Source of the DNA: Streptomyces sp. PKU-EA00015
GTDB lineage: Bacteria; Actinomycetota; Actinomycetes; Streptomycetales; Streptomycetaceae
NCBI RefSeq assembly: GCF_013387495.1
Contig: NZ_JABZEE010000025.1
Coordinates: forward strand, 124,001 to 188,000
Reading direction: 5' to 3'
DNA length: 64,000 bases
The notes beneath the pieces were generated by a model. The model did no database searches and was not told where the DNA came from. It saw nothing but the letters and a program-made list of their open reading frames with translations. The translations under genes and the position numbers were made by a program. Of this stretch, positions 7,223 through 14,709 are shown in pieces. The stretch's first letter is position 1. Each line of letters starts with the position of its first letter.

Positions 7223-8521
7223 TCAGGAGCGCGTGATCCGCACCCGGTACACGTCGCCCTTCTTCTTGCCCACCACCGAGATGCGCACCCCGTTCTCGGC
7301 GTCCGTGAAGGTCTGGCCCGGCCGGTAGGGCGCGTCGGACAGTTCCGCGTGGACGTTGGGGCTGCGGGTGCAGCCGCCGCTGCCGGACTGGCTGTCCACC
7401 ACCGTCACCGGGCCCTGGCCCGTGTCCACGCTCGACCTGACCCGGTAGATCAGCACGCCCGGCTCGCACACGGCGTCGTCGTTGCCCGCCCGGGTCCGTA
7501 CCTCCACCGCGTAACCGCTGTCCTCGCCCAGCGGCACGACCGCCAGCTTGGAGCCGCCGGCGGTGGCGAGCGGCGTGAGCGCGTACTCCGTCGTGCCCGG
7601 TGCGGAGGCGCAGCGGACCTGGTCGTTGTCGAGCCAGCCCAGCTTCCACTTGTGCCAGCCCAGCAGGTCGTTGTTGGCGCCCCAGTCCTCGGACATGATG
7701 TCCCAGTGGCCGGCGGCGCCGCCGCCTCCCGCGGTGTAGAGGTCGGGCAGGCCGAAGACGTGGCCGTTCTCGTGCGGCAGGACCCGGTACCCGGTCCGGG
7801 CGTACGATCCCGAGCCGTCGTCCTGGCGGCTGTAGACGAAGGACGTGTTGGCCAGCGGCACCCCGTCCGCGTACGGAGCCTCGTCGTTGCCGGAGAAGGT
7901 CACGGACAGCACGGTGTCGAGGGCGGACGGGCCGGCGTTGGGCGTGACGAGCACGTTGACCAGGTCGTACCGGCTGAAGTCGACTTTCGCGTCGGCGACC
8001 TTCACGAGGTCCTCGACGAGTTTGCGGTAAGCGGGCTCGTACGGTGACCCGCGGTCTATCCCGTACGCCGCGAACGGCAGCGGCATCCGCAGCCAGTCGC
8101 TCACCGGGGCGTGGGGGCGGTAGCTGAGCCGGCCGTACGAGCTGGTGCCGAACCACTCGGAGGTCTGGGGGAAGAACTCCGCCAGACGGTCGAGCGCCGA
8201 CCCCTCGCCCACCGCGTCCGAGAAGTCGATCATGAGGTTGAGGGCGCTGACCTCGCCGGTGGAGCGGGTGTAGCCGGGTGGGGTGGGTATCCCCTCCGAC
8301 ATCTGCACGCCGGACACCGAGGGGATGCGGCAGGGCCCGAGCCCGGGAGCGTCCGGAGCGGCCACCGGTCCCGCCGACGCCTTGGAGGGCGCGGGAATCG
8401 TCGAACTCGCCGTGGCCAGCGCCGCGAGGGTGAGGGCGGCGAACGCGGCGAGCCCCCCGAGCCGGCGGTGGGTGCTCCGGGTGGGTATCCGGGTGCGTAT
8501 CCGTGGGCGGGGCTGCTGCAT
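7223..8521 (-). CDS. Secreted M6-type zinc metalloprotease
   Basis: A 432-residue secreted protease. The N-terminus is very basic (RPRIRTRIPTRSTHRR), followed by a hydrophobic core (LGGLAAFAALTLAALATA) and an Ala-rich cleavage region, which is a signal peptide. The zincin motif HENGH (H250, E251, H254) is followed by VFGLPDLY; the third ligand may be the Asp or His further on. The region WDIMSEDWGANNDLLGWHKWKLGWL is the conserved block after the active site in immune-inhibitor-A-like (M6) proteases. This indicates extracellular protein degradation. Convergent with the acyl-CoA synthetase. The next gene upstream is a divergent TetR regulator, but its operator lies nearer its own start. Confidence 0.88.
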   Translation of the reverse strand: MQQPRPRIRTRIPTRSTHRRLGGLAAFAALTLAALATASSTIPAPSKASAGPVAAPDAPGLGPCRIPSVSGVQMSEGIPTPPGYTRSTGEVSALNLMIDFSDAVGEGSALDRLAEFFPQTSEWFGTSSYGRLSYRPHAPVSDWLRMPLPFAAYGIDRGSPYEPAYRKLVEDLVKVADAKVDFSRYDLVNVLVTPNAGPSALDTVLSVTFSGNDEAPYADGVPLANTSFVYSRQDDGSGSYARTGYRVLPHENGHVFGLPDLYTAGGGGAAGHWDIMSEDWGANNDLLGWHKWKLGWLDNDQVRCASAPGTTEYALTPLATAGGSKLAVVPLGEDSGYAVEVRTRAGNDDAVCEPGVLIYRVRSSVDTGQGPVTVVDSQSGSGGCTRSPNVHAELSDAPYRPGQTFTDAENGVRISVVGKKKGDVYRVRITRS

Positions 8522-8705
8522 GCGTTCGCCTTCGGGTCCGCGGCAGCAGGCCGGACCCTCGCTGCGCTCTGTCCGTCAGCCTGTGTCGGCCTCCGGTCGG
8601 CCGCGCGCCGGGTGGTCCGATCGTGGGTATTTCCGGGCGGCACGTTCCATCCCGGAAGGAAGTGACTCAGCTCACATGCCGGCAGGGAAATAAGCGGGGA
8701 ACCTC

Positions 8706-8740
8706 TCCCCGTTTGCACCGGTGTCCCCGCGAAACGGGGA
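8706..8740. promoter_or_regulatory. Inverted repeat TCCCCGTTT-N17-AAACGGGGA, probable TetR operator
   Basis: Perfect 9-bp arms at 8706-8714 and 8732-8740, about 105 bases before the TetR start and between it and the divergent M6 protease. The following 8757-8805 stretch contains short direct repeats of CGAGGCCCGTCG. Autoregulation by the downstream TetR protein is the simplest reading. Confidence 0.45.
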
Positions 8741-8844
8741 AGGGCTCCCCGCTTGGGCGAGGCCCGTCGAGGCTCATCGAGGCCCGGCGAGGCCCGTCGG
8801 GCAAAAGGAGCCGGATCCACAGAGACCGGAAGGAAGGGGGAGCC

Positions 8845-9492
8845 GTGAGCCCCGCCGCCACCGAAGCGCGCCGCATGTCGCGCCCGCGGGCCGACGCCCT
8901 GCGGAACCGCGAGCGGATCGTCTCGGCCGCGCGCGAGATGTTCGTCGAGTACGGGCCCGAGGTCCCGCTCGACGAGATCGCCCGTCGCGCCGGCGTCGGC
9001 AACGCCACGCTCTACCGCCATTTCCCGGACCGCGCGGTCCTCGTCCGCGAGGTCGTCATCTTTGTGATGTCCCGCACCACCGAGCGGGCGACGACGGCGA
9101 CGGCCGAGGAGACCGACCCGTTCGCCGCCCTACGCCGGTTCGTCCACGAGGCGGCCGACGAGCGCATCGGCGCGCTGTGCCCGATGCTCTCCGGAGCCTT
9201 CGACGCCGACCACCCGGATCTGCACGCCGGACGCGAGCTCCTGGAGGAGGCCGTGCACGGTCTCGTCGAGCGGGCCCAGTCGGCGGGCAGGATGCGCGGT
9301 GACGTCGCGGTCGGGGACCTGATGGTCGCCCTCTCCCAGCTCACCCGGCCCCTGCCGGGCACCGCGTGCCTGAACATGGACCGGTTCGTCCACCGCCATC
9401 TGCAGCTGTTCCTGGACGGCCTCGAAGCGCCCGCGCGCTCCGAGCTGCCGGGCGCGGCCGCCACCCTCGAAGACCTGCGGAGCAGCTCCTGA
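8845..9492 (+). CDS. TetR family transcriptional regulator
   Basis: A 215-residue TetR repressor. The N-terminal helix-turn-helix reads RERIVSAAREMFVEYG...PLDEIARRAGVGNATLYRHFPDRAVLVREV (residues about 18-66). The rest is the variable helical ligand domain, here with two cysteines. The start is GTG 8845 with AAGGAAGGGGG just upstream; open frame further upstream is not coding in character. An MFS exporter of the DHA2 type starts 189 bases downstream in the same direction, so this is probably its repressor, with the exported drug or metabolite as inducer. A hairpin in the gap (9601-9622) may separate the two transcripts. Confidence 0.9.
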   Translation: MSPAATEARRMSRPRADALRNRERIVSAAREMFVEYGPEVPLDEIARRAGVGNATLYRHFPDRAVLVREVVIFVMSRTTERATTATAEETDPFAALRRFVHEAADERIGALCPMLSGAFDADHPDLHAGRELLEEAVHGLVERAQSAGRMRGDVAVGDLMVALSQLTRPLPGTACLNMDRFVHRHLQLFLDGLEAPARSELPGAAATLEDLRSSS

Positions 9493-9600
9493 CGCCGTAG
9501 CGCCGATGTCGGCATCGCCCTCGCCTCGCGGTCACCGCCGCGTGTCGATCCGGTGGTGCCGGGCCGGGCCCGACCCGGCCGACGACTTCACCCCGCCTCC

Positions 9601-9622
9601 GGGGTCTCAACGCCGAGACCCC
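9601..9622 (+). terminator. Stem-loop between TetR gene and MFS gene
   Basis: GGGGTCTC (9601-9608) and GAGACCCC (9615-9622) form an 8-bp stem with a 6-base loop, followed by TTT. It lies 108 bases after the TetR stop and 60 bases before the MFS start, so it could be a terminator or an attenuator. Confidence 0.5.
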
Positions 9623-9681
9623 TTTGCCCGCGGGCCTTTTGACGCCATGACGCACCTCGCGTGACCTCTCGTACTCCTTAG

Positions 9682-11226
9682 GTGGCCAACCCCATGCCGA
9701 AAACACCCGGAACACCTGACTCGTCCCTGCCGGATCCGAGCCGCTGGAAAGCTCTGGTCTTCATCGCCCTCGCCCAGCTGATGGTGGTCCTCGACGCGAC
9801 GATCGTGAACATCGCGCTCCCCACCGCCCAGCAGGACCTGGGCATTTCCGACGCCAACCGGCAGTGGGTCATCACGGCCTACGCCCTCGCCTTCGGCGGT
9901 CTGCTGCTCTTCGGCGGCCGCATCGCCGACCTGTGGGGCCGCAAGCGGACCTTCGTCGTCGGCCTGCTCGGCTTCGCCGCCGCCTCCGCGCTCGGCGGCG
10001 CGGCGACCGGCGAGGCGATGATGCTCGGCGCCCGCGCCCTGCAGGGCGTGTTCGGCGCGCTCCTCGCGCCCGCCGCGCTCTCGCTGCTCGCGGTGATGTT
10101 CACCGACGCCAAGGAGCGGGCCAAGGCATTCGGCATCTACGGTGCGATCGCCGGTGGGGGTGGCGCGGTCGGCCTCATCCTCGGCGGCTTCCTCACCGAG
10201 TACCTCGACTGGCGCTGGACCTTCTTCGTCAACATCCCGTTCGCGATCATCGCGGCCGTCGGCGCGTACCTCGTCATCCGCGAGCCGGAAGGCGCGCGCA
10301 ACCGCTCGTCGCTGGACATCCCCGGCGTCGTTCTGTCGACCCTCGGTCTGGTCGCGCTGGTCTACGGCTTCACCCGCGCCGAGTCCGCCGGCTGGTCCGA
10401 CGGCCTGACCGTGGCCATGTTCGTCGCCTCCGCTGTGCTGCTCGCCGCCTTCGTCGTCACGGAGGCGAAGGTCGGCTCCCCGCTGCTGCCGCTGCGCGTC
10501 CTGACCGAGCGCAACCGGGGCGGCGTCTACCTCTCGCTGGGCCTCGCGATCATCGCGATGTTCGGGCTGTTCCTCTTCCTGACGTTCTACCTGCAGGTCG
10601 TGAAGGGGTACTCCCCGGTCAAGACCGGCTTCGCCTTCCTGCCGATGATCGCGGGCATGATCACGGGCTCGACCCAGATCGGCGCCCGGCTGATGACCCG
10701 TGTGCCGCCGCGGCTGCTGATGGCCCCCGGCTTCGTCGTGGCCGCCATCGGCATGCTGATGCTGACGCAGTTGGAGATCGACAGCTCGTACGCGGGCCTG
10801 ATCCTGCCCGCGCAGCTGCTGCTGGGCCTCGGTATGGGTACGGCGTTCATGCCGGCCATGTCCCTGTCCACGCACGGTGTGAACCCGGCCGATGCCGGTG
10901 TCGCCTCCGCGATGGTCAACACCTCGCAGCAGGTCGGCGGAGCGATCGGTACGGCGCTGTTGAACACGATCGCCGCGTCCGCCACGACCTCGTACATCAC
11001 CTCGCACGCGGCCGGTGCGGCCGACCCGAAGCTCCTGGAGCTCCAGGGCATGGTGCACGGCTTCTCGTCCGCGATCTGGTGGGCGGTCGGCATCCTGGCG
11101 GTCTCGGCCGCGATCGCCGCGACCTTCATCAACTCCGGGCGCCCGGGGGCGGGTTCGCCCACCGCCGGTTCGGGCGAGGGTGACGGAGTCGAGGACGAGG
11201 TCAGGATTCCCGTCGTCGCCCACTGA
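9682..11226 (+). CDS. DHA2-type MFS drug exporter (EmrB/QacA family)
   Basis: A 514-residue proton-driven exporter with about 14 membrane segments. Motif A is visible as GGRIADLWGRKRTFVVG and the DHA2-typical segment 1 as LMVVLDATIVNIALPTAQQDL. The antiporter motif C-like sequence GAIAGGGGAVGLILGGFLTEYLDWRW follows segment 5. The C-terminus is a charged cytoplasmic tail. The start is GTG 9682; ATG 9694 is the alternative. It follows a TetR gene, the usual pairing for export of a toxic or self-made compound. A very strong stem-loop ends the transcript at 11250-11290. The substrate is unknown. Confidence 0.9.
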   Translation: MANPMPKTPGTPDSSLPDPSRWKALVFIALAQLMVVLDATIVNIALPTAQQDLGISDANRQWVITAYALAFGGLLLFGGRIADLWGRKRTFVVGLLGFAAASALGGAATGEAMMLGARALQGVFGALLAPAALSLLAVMFTDAKERAKAFGIYGAIAGGGGAVGLILGGFLTEYLDWRWTFFVNIPFAIIAAVGAYLVIREPEGARNRSSLDIPGVVLSTLGLVALVYGFTRAESAGWSDGLTVAMFVASAVLLAAFVVTEAKVGSPLLPLRVLTERNRGGVYLSLGLAIIAMFGLFLFLTFYLQVVKGYSPVKTGFAFLPMIAGMITGSTQIGARLMTRVPPRLLMAPGFVVAAIGMLMLTQLEIDSSYAGLILPAQLLLGLGMGTAFMPAMSLSTHGVNPADAGVASAMVNTSQQVGGAIGTALLNTIAASATTSYITSHAAGAADPKLLELQGMVHGFSSAIWWAVGILAVSAAIAATFINSGRPGAGSPTAGSGEGDGVEDEVRIPVVAH

Positions 11227-11249
11227 GGCGGATACGAGAGGCCGCGCGG

Positions 11250-11290
11250 CAGGGGCCCGGCCCGGGTGATCGACCCGGGCCGGGCCCCTG
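11250..11290. terminator. Strong terminator, 18-bp perfect stem
   Basis: Arms at 11250-11267 and 11273-11290 are perfectly complementary, all but two pairs G-C, with a 5-base loop (GATCG). It lies between the convergent MFS and MarR genes and can serve both. Confidence 0.85.
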
Positions 11291-11340
11291 TCCGTGTGCG
11301 AGCGCGCGCGTGCCGGGCCGAGCTCGGGTGCCGGATCCGC

Positions 11341-11856
11341 TCAGCGCAGCCAGGGCAGGTCCGCGCCCGTGTCCTGCGGCTGGAGTCCCTCGGCCATGAC
11401 CTGCATGATCTCGCCCAGCTGCCGCACCTGTTCGGGCGTGAGCCGGTCGAACATCGCCTGGCGCACTGCCTCCACGTGTCCGGGCGCCGCCCGCTTGAGG
11501 ACCTCGAAACCCTCGTCCGTGAGCACGGCGTTCTGGCCGCGCCGGTCGGAGGGGCAGTCCTCGCGGCGCACCCAGCCGTTCTTCTCCAGCCGGGCGATGG
11601 CGTGGGAGAGCCTGGAGCGGGTGATCTTCGCGTCGATCGCCAGCTCGGTCATCCTGCGGCGGCGGCGCGGTGCCTGGGAGAGCTGGACGAGCAGGCCGTA
11701 GTAGACGTGCGGCATGCCGGCGTCCCGCTGCAACTGGCGGTCGAGATGGTCCTCGAAGAGAGTGGTGGCATGCAGGTAGGAACGCCAGACGCGTTGTTCC
11801 GCCTCGGTCAGCCAGCGCGGCTCGGACTCGCTGTCGCCCATGGATGCCCTGTTCAT
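11341..11856 (-). CDS. MarR family transcriptional regulator
   Basis: A 171-residue MarR-type winged helix protein. The DNA-binding core reads MTELAIDAKITRSRLSHAIARLEKNGWVRREDCPSDRRGQNAVLTDEG, with the wing DRRGQ. The flanking helices (RSYLHATTLFEDHLDRQLQRDAG and the C-terminal TPEQVRQLGEIMQVMAEGL) form the dimer interface. ATG 11856 is used here; GTG 11865 and ATG 11841 (with AGGG upstream) are alternatives. It is divergent from a ring-opening dioxygenase gene, and two related inverted repeats lie in the 106-base gap. It therefore probably represses both genes until a phenolic ligand or oxidant releases it. Confidence 0.9.
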   Translation of the reverse strand: MNRASMGDSESEPRWLTEAEQRVWRSYLHATTLFEDHLDRQLQRDAGMPHVYYGLLVQLSQAPRRRRRMTELAIDAKITRSRLSHAIARLEKNGWVRREDCPSDRRGQNAVLTDEGFEVLKRAAPGHVEAVRQAMFDRLTPEQVRQLGEIMQVMAEGLQPQDTGADLPWLR

Positions 11857-11877
11857 GTATCCCACTGTACCGGCCTG

Positions 11878-11894
11878 GTTCTTGAAAGTTGAAC
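11878..11894. promoter_or_regulatory. MarR operator, first site
   Basis: GTTC-TTGAAAGTT-GAAC: short inverted arms around CTTGAAAGTT, a core shared with the second site 47 bases away. It lies just upstream of the marR start, consistent with autorepression. Confidence 0.6.
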
Positions 11895-11924
11895 TAAATG
11901 GCCCGCAGGAGTAGTGTCGTGAGC

Positions 11925-11940
11925 TGAACTTGAAAGTTCA
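11925..11940. promoter_or_regulatory. MarR operator, second site (perfect palindrome)
   Basis: TGAACTT-GA-AAGTTCA, perfect 7-bp arms with a 2-base centre. It sits 23 bases before the dioxygenase start, where it would cover the promoter or leader. It shares CTTGAAAGTT with the first site. Confidence 0.7.
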
Positions 11941-11962
11941 ATGAGATCGGGAGTCAGCCGCC

Positions 11963-12745
11963 ATGAATGTCAGCCCCGCCGCGGAGCGCATGCCCGCCCT
12001 CTATCTGTCCCACGGCGCCCCGCCACTCGCCGACGACCCGGTCTGGCCCGGCGAGCTCGCGGCCTGGTCCGCCGGCCTGCCGCGCCCCAGGGCGATCCTC
12101 GTGGTCTCCGCGCACTGGGAGGAGGCTCCGCTCGCGCTCGGCGCGACCGCGACCGTCCCTCTCGTCTACGACTTCTGGGGCTTCCCCGAGCACTACTACC
12201 AGGTGCGCTACGAGGCTCCCGGGGCCCCCGAACTCGCCGAGTCCGTGCGTAAGTTGCTCCGCCGCGCCGGTACGCCGGTGCAGGACGTCCCCGACCGCGG
12301 CCTCGATCACGGCGCGTACGTCCCGCTCGTCGAGATGTTCCCCGGCGCGGACATCCCCGTGCTCCAGATCTCCATGCCGACGCTCGACCCCGGCAAGCTC
12401 CTGGAGATCGGGCGGCGGCTCGCCCCGCTCCGCGACGAGGGCGTACTGATCATCGGCAGCGGCTTCTTCACCCACAACCTGGCCGCGCTGCGGCACGCCG
12501 GGACGCCCGGCTGGTCGACTGAGTTCGACGACTGGGGCCGGCGGGCGCTGGCCGCCGCCGACGTGGACGCCCTGCTGGACTTCGAGAACAAGGCCCCCGC
12601 CGGCCGCATCGCCCACCCGCGCACCGAGCACTTCGCCCCGCTGTTCGTCACTCTGGGCGCGGCGCAGGACGAACTGGGGACCGGCCGGAGCATGATCGAC
12701 GGCTTCTGGATGGGGCTGGCAAAGCGCTCCGTGCAGTTCGGCTGA
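11963..12745 (+). CDS. DODA-type extradiol ring-opening dioxygenase
   Basis: A 260-residue class III (LigB-like) dioxygenase of the 4,5-DOPA dioxygenase/YgiD group. It is expected to cleave a catechol ring next to the hydroxyls using non-haem iron. Probable metal ligands are the histidine of LYLSHGAPPLADD (about residue 17), the histidine of VVSAHWEE and the histidine in the FFTHNLAAL block. The Asp-His of GLDHGAYVPL is the conserved catalytic region. The start ATG 11963 has GGGAG 10 bases upstream. It is divergent from its likely MarR repressor. The substrate is unknown; in bacteria these enzymes act on DOPA-like or homogentisate-like phenols. Confidence 0.88.
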   Translation: MNVSPAAERMPALYLSHGAPPLADDPVWPGELAAWSAGLPRPRAILVVSAHWEEAPLALGATATVPLVYDFWGFPEHYYQVRYEAPGAPELAESVRKLLRRAGTPVQDVPDRGLDHGAYVPLVEMFPGADIPVLQISMPTLDPGKLLEIGRRLAPLRDEGVLIIGSGFFTHNLAALRHAGTPGWSTEFDDWGRRALAAADVDALLDFENKAPAGRIAHPRTEHFAPLFVTLGAAQDELGTGRSMIDGFWMGLAKRSVQFG

Positions 12746-12770
12746 CGCGCCGACACGGGCCCCTCGCCCC

Positions 12771-13313
12771 TCAGTTCAGGGGCTTCTCGAACCAGGCCAC
12801 GTCCCAGTACCGGCCGAACTTGCGGCCCACCTGCTCGTACGTCCCGACGTGCCGGAAGCCGAAGCGGGCGTGGAGCCTGTTGGAGGGCTCGTTCGTCCCC
12901 CTGCCTTCGGCGGAGGTGCCCCCAGTGATGCCCGCGTACGCCCGGTGCACGTCCTCGCCCTCGAGTGCTGCGAAGAGCTCCTTGTACAGGAGCGTGCCGA
13001 TGCCTCGGCCGACGGCCTCGGGCGCGAGGTAGACGCTGACCTCGACCGAGGTCGAGTAGGCCTGCTTGGGGCGGAAGGGGCTGCTGGTGGTGTAGCCGAG
13101 GACGCCTCGGGCCGCGTCCTGCGCAACCAGGAGGCGGTGTGGGCCGTCCTCAGGGTGGGAGTGCAGCCACGGACGACGTTGTCCGGGGGTGAATTCGGTG
13201 GTGTCGAACGTGATGGCGGTCTCACGGACGTAGTGGTTGTAGATGTCGGTGAGCGTGGCCAGGTCGGCCTCTGCCCCCGCCCTGACCTGCACGTCCCTGC
13301 GCTCCGGCGGCAT
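12771..13313 (-). CDS. GNAT N-acetyltransferase, phosphinothricin acetyltransferase-like
   Basis: A 180-residue acetyl-CoA-dependent N-acetyltransferase of the Pat/MnaT group (DIYNHYVRETAITFDTTEFTPGQRR at the start, EVSVYLAPEAVGRGIGTLLYKELF as the acetyl-CoA loop, FGFRHVGTYEQVGRKFGRYWDVAWFEK at the end). Members acetylate phosphinothricin or methionine derivatives. ATG 13313 is chosen because GGGGGAGG lies just upstream. Between the AYAGI strand and NEPSNRLHARFGF the protein carries about eight additional residues (GGTSAEGRG). That insert is encoded by a copy of a short palindromic repeat that occurs twice more in the window. Activity may survive because the insert is in a loop and in frame. 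Divergent from hrdD. Confidence 0.88.
   Translation of the reverse strand: MPPERRDVQVRAGAEADLATLTDIYNHYVRETAITFDTTEFTPGQRRPWLHSHPEDGPHRLLVAQDAARGVLGYTTSSPFRPKQAYSTSVEVSVYLAPEAVGRGIGTLLYKELFAALEGEDVHRAYAGITGGTSAEGRGTNEPSNRLHARFGFRHVGTYEQVGRKFGRYWDVAWFEKPLN
12897..12927. repeat. Short palindromic repeat, copy A (inside the GNAT gene)
   Basis: TCCCCCTG...CGGAGGTGCCCCCAG: same core (TCCCCC-G ... GGAGGTGCCCC) as the repeats at 59708-59758 and 63580-63615. It is read in frame as additional residues of the acetyltransferase. Similar short repeats are widespread in Streptomyces intergenic DNA. Confidence 0.6.
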
Positions 13314-13463
13314 CCGTCCTCCCCCTTCGTGGCGGCACAGGGTACTGCATGATCGCGGAAATCGATGCACCTGATGGGAATTCTGTCCTGATTCCAGTCG
13401 TTGTTTCCTTCGGATGCAGGGCACCCGGGAGGGTGTCGTGACCTACTCAGCAAGGGAGCTCGC

Positions 13464-14492
13464 ATGGCAACCCGTGCCGTCGCCCGTCGCCAGTCCGACG
13501 CTGGGGACACCGCTCAGGTCTCCGGCTCCGGGGGTGGGACCGACAGGGCGAGCAGCGTTCGCGCCGTGGGCGGGGAGATCGCCGACCGCGACCTGGTCGG
13601 CATGTACCTCGACGAGATCGCGCGCACGCCACTGCTCGACGCCGCCAAGGAGGTCGAGCTGTCCCAGACCATCGAGGCGGGTGTGTACGCCCGCCAGATC
13701 CTCGACGGAGAGGTGGAGAGCGAGGCCGGCGGAGCCACGCGTGAGGAGCTGGAGGCGCTTGCCGCGGCCGGCGAGCGGGCGAAGGACGTCTTCATCCGGT
13801 CCAACCTGCGCCTCGTCGTGGCCGTCGCCCGGCGCTACCCGCGCAGCGGACTGCCCCTGCTCGACCTGATCCAGGAGGGGAACGCGGGCCTGGTCCGCGC
13901 GGTCGAGAAGTTCGACTACGCGAAGGGCTTCAAGTTCTCCACGTACGCGACCTGGTGGATCCGCCAGGCGATCACCCGTTCCATAGCCGACCAGTCCCGC
14001 ACCATCCGGCTCCCCGTCCACCTGGTGGAGGAGCTCGGCCGCATCCGCCGTGTCCAGCGCGAGTTCAACAGGGAGAACGGCAGGGAACCGGAGGCCGCCG
14101 AGGTCGCGGAGGAGCTGGGCTCGACGCCGGAGCGCGTCACCGACGTCCTGGACTGGGCCCGTGACCCGGTCAGCCTGAACATGTCCGTGGACGACGCCGG
14201 GGAGACCCAGTTCGGCGATCTGCTGGAGGACACGTCGGCGGTGTCGCCGGAGCAGTCGGTGCTCACGCTGCTGCGCAGCGAGGAGCTCGACGACCTCATC
14301 GGCAGGCTCGACCACCGCACCGCCTCGATCATCCGTATGCGGTACGGCATCGAGGACGGCCGGGAGCGCACACTGACGGAGGTCGGCAAGGAGCACGGCC
14401 TGACGCGTGAGCGGATCCGTCAGATCGAGAAGCACGCGCTGCTGGAGCTGAAGCGCATGGCCCGCGACACGGGCTTCGACGCGGCGGCGTAG
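13464..14492 (+). CDS. hrdD: RNA polymerase sigma factor HrdD (group 2, sigma-70)
   Basis: A 342-residue sigma factor that directs core RNA polymerase. Region 1.2 is DLVGMYLDEIARTPLLDAAKEVELSQTI. Region 2 holds RSNLRLVVAVARRYPRSGLPLLDLIQEGN and KFSTYATWWIRQAI. Region 3 begins RTIRLPVHLVEELGRI, and region 4 ends with the helix-turn-helix TLTEVGKEHGLTRERIRQIEKHALLELKR. It lacks the long acidic region 1.1 of the primary factor HrdB. The N-terminus MATRAVARRQS fits HrdD, so I assign it as HrdD; HrdA, HrdC or another paralogue is possible. ATG 13464 has AAGGGAG upstream. In S. coelicolor hrdD is dispensable and under stress-sigma control. Strand neighbours suggest a single-gene transcript. Confidence 0.85.
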   Translation: MATRAVARRQSDAGDTAQVSGSGGGTDRASSVRAVGGEIADRDLVGMYLDEIARTPLLDAAKEVELSQTIEAGVYARQILDGEVESEAGGATREELEALAAAGERAKDVFIRSNLRLVVAVARRYPRSGLPLLDLIQEGNAGLVRAVEKFDYAKGFKFSTYATWWIRQAITRSIADQSRTIRLPVHLVEELGRIRRVQREFNRENGREPEAAEVAEELGSTPERVTDVLDWARDPVSLNMSVDDAGETQFGDLLEDTSAVSPEQSVLTLLRSEELDDLIGRLDHRTASIIRMRYGIEDGRERTLTEVGKEHGLTRERIRQIEKHALLELKRMARDTGFDAAA

Positions 14493-14585
14493 TCACCGGC
14501 CGCCGGGTGCGGAAGAGGGCATGTGGCGGACGATCCTGGCATCCACCAGGACCGTCCGCCGCCGCGCGTCCGAGGCGGTGCACTG

Positions 14586-14709
14586 CGCCCCTGAGCACCC
14601 GCGTCGGGCCCCGCTCCGTAGGTGCCGGCCCCGCGACGGGCCGTCCCCTCCCCAGGTTCCGGACCTGCGTCGGGCCGTCCGCTCCGCCCCTGAGCGCCCG
14701 CGTCAGGCC
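14586..14709. repeat. 25-bp direct repeat pair flanking a GC-rich gap
   Basis: Positions 14586-14610 and 14685-14709 are the same 25 bases apart from two changes (CGCCCCTGAGC at the start of each). The right copy overlaps the stop of the WYL regulator gene, so the gap may contain a duplicated, decayed 3' end of that gene. No other feature is visible in 14493-14702. Confidence 0.4.

Noticed and set aside
8503..8844. N-terminal extension of the TetR gene up to 8503
   Set aside because: The extra residues are Arg/Gly/Pro-rich without family match and cross the operator. GTG 8845 has a strong ribosome site.
9607..11223. A 538-residue minus-strand frame opposite the MFS gene
   Set aside because: It contains long Asp/Arg/Gly/His-rich stretches typical of antisense to membrane genes, and no domain.
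13314..13424. N-terminal extension of the GNAT gene
   Set aside because: ATG 13313 has a strong ribosome site, and residues before it are not GNAT-like.
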